Virus record (IMG/VR): IMGVR_UViG_3300007514_000029
Location: 1-39,171 of that record
Source of the DNA: a virus
DNA: 39,171 nucleotides
Direction: 5' to 3' (one strand)
This document shows positions 7,131 through 14,162 of the stretch, piece after piece; position 1 is the first letter of the stretch, and the number at the start of each line of letters is the position of its first letter. The translations under genes were made by a program, and so were the position numbers. The notes beneath the pieces are model-generated. The model was not told where the DNA came from and searched no databases. It saw only the letters and a list, made by a program, of their open reading frames with translations.

Positions 7131-7385
7131 GTGGCAAGACCAAGAAAAAAAATTAAAGTTATTGAAAAAAAATTAGGTAGAGAAAAAGCCTATGGTTTAG
7201 CTTATTCTGGAGAGATGACAATAGAAGTAGAAGAAAGACAAGAGAGTAAAGATTATTTAGATACATTAATACATGAAATGTTGCACTGTTTTGCACCTAC
7301 ATGGAGTGAAAAAAGGGTACATGATACTGCTAATGAAATGACAAGAGTAATATGGAATAAAAATTATAGAAGAATTGAAAAGTAA
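7131..7385 (+). CDS. HExxH zinc metallopeptidase-like protein
   Basis: 84 aa, GTG start. TLIHEMLHCF (residues 46-55) carries the HExxH zinc site, and an acidic or histidine third ligand may be E60 or H65. Length and motif recall minimal SprT-like or 'putative metallopeptidase' proteins common in phages. Expected to bind one zinc ion; the substrate is unknown. Sequence here is more AT-rich than the upstream block. It stands alone between two non-coding stretches. Confidence 0.7.
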   Translation: MARPRKKIKVIEKKLGREKAYGLAYSGEMTIEVEERQESKDYLDTLIHEMLHCFAPTWSEKRVHDTANEMTRVIWNKNYRRIEK

Positions 7386-7717
7386 ATTCATCTCCAGGAT
7401 TTTTTGAGCTTAAATATAGTATCCAGCATTTTTATGCCTAAATAACCAGCCTCCAGCATTTTCAGCCTTAAATAACCGCAAGGGCATGGGGCTTTATTTC
7501 AATTAAATAAAAAAATATAAAAATTTACTTGTTTTAGTTATGGAAAGATGAGAAAATTATAGTGTAATCAATATGCAACAATATCCAGGATAAATAAGCC
7601 CTAAATAAGGGCGGCTAGAATGAATATTTTTTAGTTTTTTTAGCAAATAGAAATTTATTTTAGTTTATTTAGATTAAAAATAAATTATTTAGATTGGATT
7701 AAAATAAAGGAAAATAT
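7386..7717. repeat. AT-rich non-coding stretch with 30-bp tandem repeats
   Basis: No convincing gene. Three degenerate 30-bp units start at 7391, 7421 and 7451, each with TCCAGSATTTT followed by a TTAAATA or CTAAATA block. A related fragment (TATCCAGGATAAATAAG) lies near 7579. GCCCTAAATAAGGGC near 7599 is a short hairpin, and AGTGTAA occurs at 7561. It could be a regulatory or iteron-like site. Confidence 0.5.
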
Positions 7718-7924
7718 ATGCCATCTGAATTAGCAAAGCTGTATGAGAAAGCATGGAATCAAACTGTAAATGGTTATTCTGAATGGAAAAGAAACATTAT
7801 CATTGAGGAACCCTTCGGTAGACACGCTGATGATGCAACAAAAGAAGCTATACTATTAGCTGAAAGGTGGTACGATGAGATGCACGCTGTACCCTCTGGA
7901 AGTGATCCTAATATACCATTCTAA
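7718..7924 (+). CDS. Hypothetical protein, 68 aa
   Basis: Ribosome site AAAGGAAAA lies 5 nt before the ATG. Mixed charge, with tryptophans at 13, 23 and 50 and a probable pair of helices. A strong terminator follows directly, so this is the end of a unit. No family recognised. Confidence 0.7.
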   Translation: MPSELAKLYEKAWNQTVNGYSEWKRNIIIEEPFGRHADDATKEAILLAERWYDEMHAVPSGSDPNIPF

Positions 7925-7950
7925 AAATATAAAAAAATATAAGTTAATTT

Positions 7951-7978
7951 GCCCCCAGTTTTAGGGGGCTTTTTTTTT
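7951..7978 (+). terminator. Intrinsic terminator
   Basis: GCCCCC-N7-GGGGGC followed by nine T. Clean GC stem with a long T-tract. Confidence 0.9.
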
Positions 7979-7989
7979 AGTTTTTTTAG

Positions 7990-8018
7990 TTGACTCGGTT
8001 TGGGTGATTTGATAGAAT
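7990..8018 (+). promoter_or_regulatory. Leaderless promoter before the 8025 gene
   Basis: TTGACT, 17 bp, TAGAAT, then 6 nt to the ATG at 8025. It sits just after the terminator at 7951, opening a new unit. Confidence 0.75.
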
Positions 8019-8024
8019 TAGAAG

Positions 8025-8303
8025 ATGGCAGCGAGAAAGAAAACAGGTAGAAAAAAAGGCTCATATTCATTTGTAATGGTACTTGGGTCTGAACTGAAGC
8101 AACAAATTGGTGATAATGACATGGTTGTTCTATCAAGTAAGTATGCCGCAAGTGCGGGGATAGAAGGACAACCAGTTAAGACAGTGGCAGGGAGCAATAT
8201 GTTCTTTCCGACTGAAGCAATGCCGATTAATGTTGCACCAAAACAGGTAAAAGAGGATAATGATGATACTGCCTCTTTACAAATTGATATTCAAGATTGG
8301 TAA
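8025..8303 (+). CDS. Hypothetical protein before RuvB-like ATPase
   Basis: 92 aa. A very basic N-terminus (MAARKKTGRKKG) precedes a beta-rich middle; the C-terminal third is acidic. It is transcribed from its own leaderless-type promoter and runs into the ATPase gene 5 nt later, so the two may act together. The basic tail could contact DNA. No family recognised. Confidence 0.65.
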   Translation: MAARKKTGRKKGSYSFVMVLGSELKQQIGDNDMVVLSSKYAASAGIEGQPVKTVAGSNMFFPTEAMPINVAPKQVKEDNDDTASLQIDIQDW

Positions 8304-8308
8304 AAGAA

Positions 8309-9256
8309 ATGGAAAAAATTAAAACCTACTTCCCGAACATAATCGGACAGGATAGCGTCAAACGTGCGCTCTCCTTTTATATTGACGGTCACAAGGCGAA
8401 CAGTATCGTTCCCCATCTGATGTTTACCGCACCTCGCGGATGTGGCAAGACCACGATGGCAGAAGCGTTCGCTCGCAACTTGGCAAATGGTGATGGCACT
8501 CCCAAACGCCTAATCACACTGAACTGCGCGGGGTTGAAGAACCTTAATCAGTTTTTTAATTCATTTGTATTACCTCACATCCACCAAAAGGATTGCACCG
8601 TTCTCTTTGATGAGGCATCAGAGATTCCCCGTGATGTTGGAATGGCATTGCTTACTATTCTAAATCCTAACCCTCGTAATCGAAACGAATTTAGCTATGA
8701 GGATTTCAACTTTGAGTTTGATTTCTCTCGTCAGTCGTTTATGTTCGCTACGACAGAGGGACAGAGCATCTTTCATGCGCTCATGGATAGAATGGAGCGT
8801 ATCGACCTAGAGGAATATGAGATTAATCATCTCGGTGAAATTATGATGCTGGGTCTTGAGGATTATGCGGTTGATGATGAGGCGTTGTATGAAGTGGCAA
8901 AGACCCTTCGTGGTAATGCTCGCGCTGCACAAAAAATGGCTGTTAAGGTCAAGCAGTATCTCGACCAGAACAGCAAGAAGAAGTTTACTATGGAAGCGTG
9001 GAAAGAGTTGCGCGACACATTGGGTATCATTCCCTTCGGGCTGTCCAATGGAGAGATTAACTTGCTTCGCATTCTAAAGAAGAAGAAAGCTACTCGCCTT
9101 ACTGAACTGGTTGCTATCACGGGCTTGAGCAGACGTAGTATTCAAGCAGACTACGAACTGTTTCCGACCAAGCTGGGGCTTATCTCAATTAAACCAGAGG
9201 GACGCACACTCACTCAAAAGGGTCAAAAATATCTGAAAGAACTTGACTCGGAGTAG
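8309..9256 (+). CDS. RuvB-like AAA+ branch-migration ATPase
   Basis: 315 aa from the ATG (a TTG at 8297 is a weaker alternative). Motifs in order: IIGQDSVKRAL at 11-21 as in RuvB, Walker A APRGCGKTT (41-49), Walker B TVLFDEAS (97-104), sensor 1 ATT (147-149), candidate Arg finger in RMER (161-164), sensor 2 RGNARAA (201-207) and a C-terminal winged-helix region (about 245-315). RuvB drives Holliday-junction branch migration as a hexamer with RuvA. No ruvA or resolvase gene lies alongside, so it may borrow host partners or act as another AAA+ remodeller or loader. Length is close to bacterial RuvB. Confidence 0.85.
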   Translation: MEKIKTYFPNIIGQDSVKRALSFYIDGHKANSIVPHLMFTAPRGCGKTTMAEAFARNLANGDGTPKRLITLNCAGLKNLNQFFNSFVLPHIHQKDCTVLFDEASEIPRDVGMALLTILNPNPRNRNEFSYEDFNFEFDFSRQSFMFATTEGQSIFHALMDRMERIDLEEYEINHLGEIMMLGLEDYAVDDEALYEVAKTLRGNARAAQKMAVKVKQYLDQNSKKKFTMEAWKELRDTLGIIPFGLSNGEINLLRILKKKKATRLTELVAITGLSRRSIQADYELFPTKLGLISIKPEGRTLTQKGQKYLKELDSE

Positions 9257-9278
9257 GGTATTAGTGTATTATTTAGAA

Positions 9279-9362
9279 AGTAGGACGACAAGCATTGGTC
9301 GCACAGGCAGAGAGAGCCAGCCGCGTAATTCCATGTAGGTATTGTTGCCCTGCTTTTTTTTT
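9279..9362 (+). ncRNA. Possible small RNA or leader
   Basis: TTGACT at 9243 and TATTAT at 9267 (18 bp apart) lie at the end of the RuvB-like gene, and nine T at 9354-9362 end the interval. The stem before the T-run is weak (CAGGCA against TGCCCTG with a bulge), so this is only a candidate. Confidence 0.25.
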
Positions 9363-9379
9363 GGGTGTAAATAAGTGTC

Positions 9380-9721
9380 ATGGAAAATAAGAAAGTCATC
9401 AAGCCTTCGAACGACTACGAGAAGCTAGTGGGTAAGTTCAAAATAGGATGTGCCTATAAGATGAATACGGGAGTCTTAAATAAGATAGAATGGCATTGTG
9501 TGGGGGAGAACCAGGAGGGAGAGGAGGTAAATATTATTATTCATTTGGTTTTGGGCATAATAAAGATTGATTATGGCGAGACGGAATATGATTTAATATT
9601 AAATAAGAAAACACATCTTGTTGGTTCTGTTTACATGAATAAGAAACTTGAAACTCCAGCACTAAATATAATGGATATATTAGACTTTTTAAAATGGGAA
9701 TATAAATTAGGTTATGTTTAA
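9380..9721 (+). CDS. Hypothetical protein, 113 aa
   Basis: Preceded by GGTGTAAATAAG at 9364, nearly identical to the sequence before the PhoH-like gene, and a candidate phage promoter. The protein alternates short strands and ends with a helical segment (MDILDFLKWEYKLGYV). No family recognised. The last 8 nt overlap the following membrane-peptide gene. Confidence 0.7.
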   Translation: MENKKVIKPSNDYEKLVGKFKIGCAYKMNTGVLNKIEWHCVGENQEGEEVNIIIHLVLGIIKIDYGETEYDLILNKKTHLVGSVYMNKKLETPALNIMDILDFLKWEYKLGYV

Positions 9722-9833
9722 ATTTTTTGAAATGGCATACATTATTTCATTGGCCTTAATATACATGGGCCTTGTGGTTACACTTGGTATGGTAATTGGG
9801 ATGCTTCAAATATTTGGCTTAAATAAAAACTAG
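9714..9833 (+). CDS. Single-span membrane peptide, 39 aa
   Basis: MFKFFEMAYIISLALIYMGL begins a near-continuous hydrophobic stretch to about residue 34, ending LNKN. It overlaps the preceding gene by 8 nt. Probably an inner-membrane peptide of unknown role. Confidence 0.6.
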   Translation: MFKFFEMAYIISLALIYMGLVVTLGMVIGMLQIFGLNKN

Positions 9834-10231
9834 TTGAAATATTGAAGATATCAGTGTAAAATATAAATAAGGATTGAGAACAATATCGACCAAAATAAGA
9901 CTAACTTCAAAGAGGTTATCTGTTAAATAAAGAGGGCTTGAATAAAGTCAGCGAATAAAATATGGGTCGAATTAGATTACCCGATGTTGTCGCTCACTAA
10001 TTAAGATTTTTGATTGTCAAAATATTTTGCCGCTCACGAATGATCGACAAAGATTTTTGCTGCTCACAATATGTCTTTATTGATCGTCTAATTACCCTAA
10101 TTGATTGGCTTTAATTAGCTTAATTGTTTTTCATCATAGCCTTGTTTTTGTGGGCTGACTGTTCAAATTATTTCTTGTTTACCCTAGTTTTCTCCGATGT
10201 GAAATTCATTGATTTTAAGAAACTTCATTTG

Positions 10232-10295
10232 AGCCTTGTTTTTCAACACTTTATGCTTGACTCCCCCGCCGACATCCCTCGAAGTGTCAACACTA
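10232..10295. repeat. Palindromic element copy 0 (diverged)
   Basis: CTTGTTTTTCAACACTTT on the left matches the left arm of the later copies; AAGTGT closes the right side. The centre is unlike the others. Confidence 0.55.
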
Positions 10296-10334
10296 AAAGA
10301 ACTAAAAAAACTTTCATGTGCACCAGGTTTTTTC

Positions 10335-10363
10335 TTGTTTAGAAAAGGGTAGTATGAGATACT
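10335..10363 (+). promoter_or_regulatory. Candidate promoter of DUF932 gene
   Basis: TTGTTT, 17 bp, GATACT, with a leader of about 40 nt before the ATG at 10404, unlike the leaderless genes around it. Confidence 0.45.
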
Positions 10364-10403
10364 AAGAACAGTTAAGAGATAACAACGAACTACTAAAAAC
10401 GAT

Positions 10404-11294
10404 ATGCCAAAAATCATAAAAGAAACCAACGACCCTCACTACACCGTAATCCAACGCCCGATGGAGGCAACCCTACCAAGCGGCGACCGCATCTTAATTC
10501 CAGATCAATTTGTAAACATCAATGAGAAGACGGGCAAACCGATTGGAACGTGCAGCAAGCGTTACAAGCTCTACAATAATGACGACGTGATCAACGTTGC
10601 CGAAGACGCTTTCAAAGCGTTGGGTTTAAAGTGGAGCAAGCGTAAGTTTTACGTTTACGATGGTGGTCGTCAGTTTAGAGGTGTTTACGACTTCAACGAC
10701 CATACCAACGAGGTACGGCGCGAAGACCGCACGAAGGGAATGCAGATGGGTATGCGCCTATCGATTCAAAACTCTTTTGACGGTGTTTTGCGTTTGAACT
10801 GGTTGCTGGGTATCTTACGCCTTGCTTGTTTGAACGGTATGGTCACAACTTCAGAAGAAGAAGGGATGACTAAAAAGCATTGCGGTTCTGACTTGAGCCT
10901 TGAGTTTGTAACAGCGGGTCTCAAGAACATTATCGCGAGGTTTGACAATGCAGTAGAGCATATTCAACCGCTTTACGGTCACGACCTGACGCAAGCTCAG
11001 GGTCAGTTTATTCTCAACCATCTCCAAGATGAGAAGGTTATTTCAAAGCGTATCCGCGAGGGTATTGTCAGCTTGTGGAATGCGCCTTCCCGTTCAGAGG
11101 ATGAGGATCGCAACCTTTTCAACCTTTACAATGCTGGAACCGAGTATTTGACTCACCAATATCGTGGTCACGCTCGCAGTCTTGAATTGAATGGTCGTTG
11201 GTATCAAACGTTGCGCGGTGCAGCTACCACTCCGTCACGACTCGCCGAACTGGTCGAGCCTATAGAAGACGAAGCGGTAACAGTCGCCGAGTAG
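10404..11294 (+). CDS. DUF932 phage/plasmid-like protein
   Basis: 296 aa. The arrangement fits the DUF932 family of phages and plasmids: a central LRLACLNGM (138-146) and a C-terminal NLYNAGTEYLTH (240-251), the family's typical 'YNA.TEY.TH' block. Members are widespread in phages and their biochemical role is not established; some are thought to work with DNA replication or recombination. It is transcribed alone, with a strong terminator about 80 nt after its stop. Family call fairly secure; function unknown. Confidence 0.8.
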   Translation: MPKIIKETNDPHYTVIQRPMEATLPSGDRILIPDQFVNINEKTGKPIGTCSKRYKLYNNDDVINVAEDAFKALGLKWSKRKFYVYDGGRQFRGVYDFNDHTNEVRREDRTKGMQMGMRLSIQNSFDGVLRLNWLLGILRLACLNGMVTTSEEEGMTKKHCGSDLSLEFVTAGLKNIIARFDNAVEHIQPLYGHDLTQAQGQFILNHLQDEKVISKRIREGIVSLWNAPSRSEDEDRNLFNLYNAGTEYLTHQYRGHARSLELNGRWYQTLRGAATTPSRLAELVEPIEDEAVTVAE

Positions 11295-11373
11295 TTCAGT
11301 AAATCGGAGTAAAAGATATTCGCCACTGGTGACCGTGTATTATGGGCCAAGCGGTTTATCCTCCAAACCATAA

Positions 11374-11400
11374 CCCCCGCGAAAGCGGGGGATTTTTTTT
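11374..11400 (+). terminator. Intrinsic terminator after DUF932 gene
   Basis: CCCCCGC-GAAA-GCGGGGG followed by ATTTTTTTT. A GNRA-type tetraloop and a GC-only stem make this one of the clearest terminators in the window. Confidence 0.93.
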
Positions 11401-11420
11401 GCATTAATTTAAACTATTGA

Positions 11421-11470
11421 CTTGCAACACTTTAGGGATGTGTGCAGCCGATTTCATGCCAAAGTGCATC
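11421..11470. repeat. Palindromic element copy 1
   Basis: CAACACTTTAGGGATG, core TGTGCAGCCGA, then TTTCATGCCAAAGTGC. Core in the GCAGCC orientation. Confidence 0.75.
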
Positions 11471-11491
11471 CTAAAAAAACTAAAAAAAAGC

Positions 11492-11520
11492 TTGTGTTGA
11501 ATTGGGAAACCTGTCATAAT
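11492..11520 (+). promoter_or_regulatory. Leaderless promoter before GP88-like gene
   Basis: TTGTGT, 17 bp, CATAAT, then 8 nt to the ATG at 11529. The same -35 (GCTTGTGT) recurs before the gene at 12714. Confidence 0.65.
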
Positions 11521-11528
11521 TAGAACAG

Positions 11529-12284
11529 ATGAAAAACGACAACCTACTCAGATTTGGCAATCCTAATTCCAAACTAAAAAAACTAATTAAAAAGCTTGGC
11601 CTTACTCTAAAGACATTCACACTCCCAGCGGGACACACTTGTCCAGGGGCTAAAGATTGCTTGTCGCGTGCTAATCGTGAAACGGGAAAGATTAAAGATG
11701 GGCCTGACACAGAGTTTCGTTGCTTTGCCGCTAGTGCAGAGGCAACCTATCCGTCATTGCGTAACATGGTGTGGCACAATTTTGAACTATTACGCGCCGC
11801 GCTTATTCAAGATGAAAAAGCAGGATTTGAAAACAGTCCACACACAGCCGATTTGATTCACAAGAGTTTGCCGAAAAAGTTTGACATCATGCGTGTCCAT
11901 GTCGGTGGTGACTATTTTACAAAAGAGTATTTACAAGCGTGGATTGAAGTCGCAAGGCGCAACCCTGATAAGATTTTTTATTCTTATTCCAAATCTTTAC
12001 ATTTGTTTAGACAGTTTGCTCTACCCGAAAACCTTGTGTTGACCGCTTCCCGTGGTGGTAAGTATGACGAACTAATTGATTTACACGGATGGAAAGAGGC
12101 TCTTGTTGTTTACAGTGAGGCAGAGGCAGAGGAAAAAGGTTTAGAGATAGACCACGACGACACACACGCAGCATTTGGAAAGGAAAACTTTGCGTTGCTC
12201 ATTCATGGTACACAGCCCAAGGGCAGCACGGCGAGCGCGGCACTGTCAGCTATCAACAAACAAAAAAGGCTTGCCGCCGTTTAG
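11529..12284 (+). CDS. GP88-like phage protein
   Basis: 251 aa. Residues 32-44 (LPAGHTCPGAKDC) and Cys65 give a cysteine cluster; MRVHVGGDYFTKEYLQAW (121-138) followed by VARRNPDKIFYSYSKS matches the 'R-x-H-x-x-G-D-[FY]-[FY]' core typical of the gene-product-88 family first named in mycobacteriophages. Its biochemical role is not established; the clustered Cys and an Asp/His core suggest a metal site. Own promoter, no ribosome site. Family call moderately sure. Confidence 0.65.
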   Translation: MKNDNLLRFGNPNSKLKKLIKKLGLTLKTFTLPAGHTCPGAKDCLSRANRETGKIKDGPDTEFRCFAASAEATYPSLRNMVWHNFELLRAALIQDEKAGFENSPHTADLIHKSLPKKFDIMRVHVGGDYFTKEYLQAWIEVARRNPDKIFYSYSKSLHLFRQFALPENLVLTASRGGKYDELIDLHGWKEALVVYSEAEAEEKGLEIDHDDTHAAFGKENFALLIHGTQPKGSTASAALSAINKQKRLAAV

Positions 12285-12297
12285 GTATTTCTCTATA
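12269..12297 (+). promoter_or_regulatory. Promoter at end of GP88-like gene
   Basis: TTGCCG, 17 bp, TATACT. It lies partly inside the 3' end of the GP88-like gene and would transcribe the micro-ORF at 12322 and the gene at 12401 with a normal leader. Confidence 0.55.
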
Positions 12298-12321
12298 CTA
12301 TAAGAAAGGTGGTGATGTCCT

Positions 12322-12387
12322 ATTGAGCTATACGTATTTTTTTTAATTGGAATAATGTTCGCATTACTCTATAAACCTAACAGATAA
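12322..12387 (+). CDS. Possible ATT-start membrane micropeptide, 21 aa
   Basis: The frame from ATT at 12322 encodes ELYVFFLIGIMFALLYKPNR after the start: a single hydrophobic span with a basic C-terminal end, the usual shape of a membrane micropeptide. AAAGGTGGTGAT, a near-perfect Shine-Dalgarno (AGGAGGTGAT with one change), ends 5 nt before ATT. ATT is a rare bacterial start, so an ATG 10 codons on is the conservative alternative but would leave only 11 residues. Speculative. Confidence 0.3.
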   Translation: MELYVFFLIGIMFALLYKPNR

Positions 12388-12400
12388 AACCTATTTAACT

Positions 12401-12604
12401 ATGAAGGCTACAATAAACATACAAATGGATAACGATGCATTCGTGCAGCATCCAAGTGCAGAACTAGCACGGATTTTAAAAGTTCTTGCGGATAACATTG
12501 AAGGGCAAGTTGCTGGTGTGTCTTGCGATAGGGTGGGTGACATGATAGGGTGTCGAGACATCAATGGCAATAGTGTTGGCAGACTTGAGGTTGTCGAGAG
12601 CTAA
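12401..12604 (+). CDS. Conserved-looking small phage protein, 67 aa
   Basis: MKATINIQMDNDAFVQHPSA followed by an 'ELARIL..LADNIEG' helix: the opening strand plus helix resembles small hypothetical proteins found in many phages. The C-terminus (residues 44-67) forms alternate strands ending in GRLEVVES. It is in the same unit as the preceding promoter. Function unknown. Confidence 0.7.
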   Translation: MKATINIQMDNDAFVQHPSAELARILKVLADNIEGQVAGVSCDRVGDMIGCRDINGNSVGRLEVVES

Positions 12605-12612
12605 ACTATTGT

Positions 12613-12667
12613 ATTGCAACACTTTACGCAAGTGGGCAGCCGATTTCATGCCAAGTACTTTTTTTAA
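12613..12667. repeat. Palindromic element copy 2
   Basis: CAACACTTTACGCAAG, core TGGGCAGCCGA, TTTCATGCCAAGTACT and a T-run. Core in the GCAGCC orientation. The T-run suggests it also ends transcription. Confidence 0.75.
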
Positions 12668-12675
12668 AAAAAAGC

Positions 12676-12704
12676 TTGTGTCGCTTTTGGTAATCCCTTA
12701 TTAT
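12676..12704 (+). promoter_or_regulatory. Leaderless promoter before 12714 gene
   Basis: TTGTGT, 17 bp, TATTAT, then 9 nt to the ATG. Confidence 0.65.
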
Positions 12705-12713
12705 ATATAAACG

Positions 12714-12959
12714 ATGACGAACACAAACAAAATCAAAAACGGTTCGCTTTATTTCAACAGCCAACGGCAACGAGTCGAGCGAGTATTAGGGACAGTCAAC
12801 ACTCGTCGAGTGTGGACTAAACACCACAAAGAAAACACACGGGACGTACAAACAAAAGATTTGCGTCTAGCGAGTAACGAGGAATGTACTTCCTATTTGG
12901 GGGACAACAAACGGATGCAATTTACACTCCCACAAGTGGGTGTAGTGGGCGCGAGTTAG
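12714..12959 (+). CDS. Small basic protein, 81 aa
   Basis: MTNTNKIKNGSLYFNSQRQR then VERVLGTVNTRRVWTKHHKE: a likely compact beta domain with a highly basic surface, which could bind nucleic acid. No ribosome site precedes the ATG. The unit ends with a strong terminator. No family recognised. Confidence 0.65.
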   Translation: MTNTNKIKNGSLYFNSQRQRVERVLGTVNTRRVWTKHHKENTRDVQTKDLRLASNEECTSYLGDNKRMQFTLPQVGVVGAS

Positions 12960-12972
12960 TTTCCTTGACACA

Positions 12973-13019
12973 GCCCGTGGCGGGGTTTTGGTTGTTTTAC
13001 CCTCCACGGGCACTTTTTT
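12973..13019 (+). terminator. Intrinsic terminator
   Basis: GCCCGTGG at 12973-12980 pairs with CCACGGGC at 13004-13011, followed by A, C and seven T. The loop is 23 nt. Confidence 0.8.
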
Positions 13020-13030
13020 AAAAAAAAGAC

Positions 13031-13059
13031 TTGAACAGCACAAGGTAATGCTGTAATAT
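13031..13059 (+). promoter_or_regulatory. Promoter of the candidate large RNA
   Basis: TTGAAC, 17 bp, TAATAT. No ORF of size follows for about 700 bases, so the product is expected to be RNA. Confidence 0.65.
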
Positions 13060-13065
13060 ATAAAC

Positions 13066-13726
13066 AGTTCTTTGAGACAATTTAGTTCTCTGAAAACACT
13101 ACGCTTGAGCGGAATGAGATGGTGCTGGGTTACAGGCCATGAGCGAGACAGCGTGACAAAGTAGGGGAACAACAAATTAGAGCGGTGTTAGCGTCGCACA
13201 GATGCATATAACAGTCTAGCAATTCTATTCGTGAAACACGAAGGATTTCACCCGCTCTTTTTAAACAATTTTGTCCGACGACGGTTGGACAAAGGGTATG
13301 GCTGAATATCCCTCCATCATAAGGGGAAAGGCATAGGGCTACGTGAGAGAGTGCAATCGTATGACTTGCGTAGTGTTAGTAGATCGGTAAACTTGAACTG
13401 TATTGTGCACTGGTCTTGTAGGTAATGCAGCAATCCTACTACCCATTAATTTTGTAACAGTCAGAAAAAGAATGTCGGTAGGTGACTGCTCCGATGACGT
13501 GTCTGTGACGGCGGCAACAAAGTTGTTTGTAACGTGCAGAGGTGAATTGACACCCCATTGACTTGACGTATGACGCTCACCACTTGATTGTTACATTTAT
13601 TTCGTGGTGCTGGATTACAGGCCACGGATGCTAGGTGCTGAGTACAACGCCTCCATAGCCCTTCGGGGACAGGGATGGTAAGACATCTTACAGTTTATCC
13701 GTAGTGGCGTAACGGACACTTTTTTT
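13066..13726 (+). ncRNA. Candidate large structured non-coding RNA (about 660 nt)
   Basis: A stretch without genes, bounded by a promoter (13031-13059) and a T7 terminator. Hairpins visible: AGAGCGG/CCGCTCT (13179 and 13252), TTCGTG-AAA-CACGAA (13228-13242), TTGTCC-N10-GGACAA (13271-13292), GTAGG-N12-CCTAC near 13421, a UUCG tetraloop on CCC/GGG (13659-13668), and GTAAG-ACAT-CTTAC (13678-13691). One hairpin occurs twice, near each end, with the loop sequence TGCTGGRTTACAGG conserved and the closing stem changed in a compensated way (ATGG/CCAT at 13119-13140; CGTGG/CCACG at 13603-13626). Large phage RNAs such as GOLLD and ROOL have this size and no known sequence identity is claimed. A run of five T at 13258-13262 might divide the region into two RNAs. 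Confidence 0.6.
13698..13726 (+). terminator. Intrinsic terminator of the large RNA
   Basis: TCCGT-N9-ACGGA followed by CAC and seven T. The next unit's TTGACA starts 2 nt later. Confidence 0.65.
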
Positions 13727-13728
13727 AA

Positions 13729-13757
13729 TTGACATAAACTTGGTTACGAGTTACTAT
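13729..13757 (+). promoter_or_regulatory. Leaderless promoter before 13766 gene
   Basis: TTGACA (consensus), 17 bp, TACTAT, 8 nt to the ATG. Confidence 0.75.
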
Positions 13758-13765
13758 TAAAAAAG

Positions 13766-14026
13766 ATGAAAACAACATATACATTCAAAGACTTCATTAT
13801 TGAATTAGACGAACGACTTGATTCAGAAATCGGGTGTACCACCAGCGACTTACCAGACTATCCTTACCGTGAAGATTGGGAGACTTGTCGAGATGATTTA
13901 GCTTTTGTCGCACCAGAGGATGGAGAGAGACGCGAGCAAGTATTTAACAATCATGTTAATTATACTGTTGAAGATGTGATGTCTGAAAACGCCGCAGATA
14001 TATACCCCTATTCGATGCCATACTAA
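13766..14026 (+). CDS. Acidic protein, 86 aa
   Basis: Very acidic, with DELDERLDSEIG-type composition and two short aromatic motifs (DYPYREDWE, YPYSMPY). Acidic phage proteins of this size are often DNA mimics or inhibitors of host enzymes, but nothing here proves it. It opens a unit with a membrane peptide and the SleB hydrolase. Confidence 0.65.
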   Translation: MKTTYTFKDFIIELDERLDSEIGCTTSDLPDYPYREDWETCRDDLAFVAPEDGERREQVFNNHVNYTVEDVMSENAADIYPYSMPY

Positions 14027-14027
14027 A

Positions 14028-14162
14028 ATGAGTATACTATTTTTAATCTCTTATTTCGGAATAACATTTCTTTTACCCTTCCTCCTTCTTTTAGTTGTGA
14101 GTGTGGAGTTAATTGAATCAATATCAAATTATCAAATTAAACAAAATGAAAAACGGAATTAG
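14028..14162 (+). CDS. Single-span membrane peptide before SleB; possible holin
   Basis: 44 aa. MSILFLISYFGITFLLPFLL continues to about residue 26 as a hydrophobic span, followed by a polar tail. It starts 1 nt after the preceding stop and overlaps the start of the SleB-type hydrolase by 17 nt in another frame. A membrane peptide coupled to a muralytic enzyme suggests a small holin or pinholin, but that is inference. Confidence 0.55.
   Translation: MSILFLISYFGITFLLPFLLLLVVSVELIESISNYQIKQNEKRN

Larger units (their letters stand above)
9834..10403. repeat. Non-coding stretch with short direct repeats
   Basis: No gene is supported over 570 bases. CGCTCAC (or TGCTCAC) with a preceding TG recurs at about 9989, 10029 and 10059; AAGATTTTTG occurs at 10003 and 10050; TGATCG at 10041 and 10081. 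AGTGTAA lies at 9853. Near 10232-10295 is a diverged copy of the palindromic element found eight more times downstream. Iterons or a regulatory region are possible. Confidence 0.5.

Noticed and set aside
7391-7480. CRISPR array
   Set aside because: Repeats directly abut without spacers, are degenerate, and no cas gene lies near.
10124-10429. Short ORFs on both strands before the DUF932 gene
   Set aside because: They overlap repeats and the promoter of the DUF932 gene, start at TTG or run antisense, and have no homology signs.
13066-13726. tmRNA, RNase P RNA or tRNA cluster
   Set aside because: No acceptor/T-arm sequences, no tag peptide frame, and no recognisable RNase P core such as GAAAGTCCGGG.
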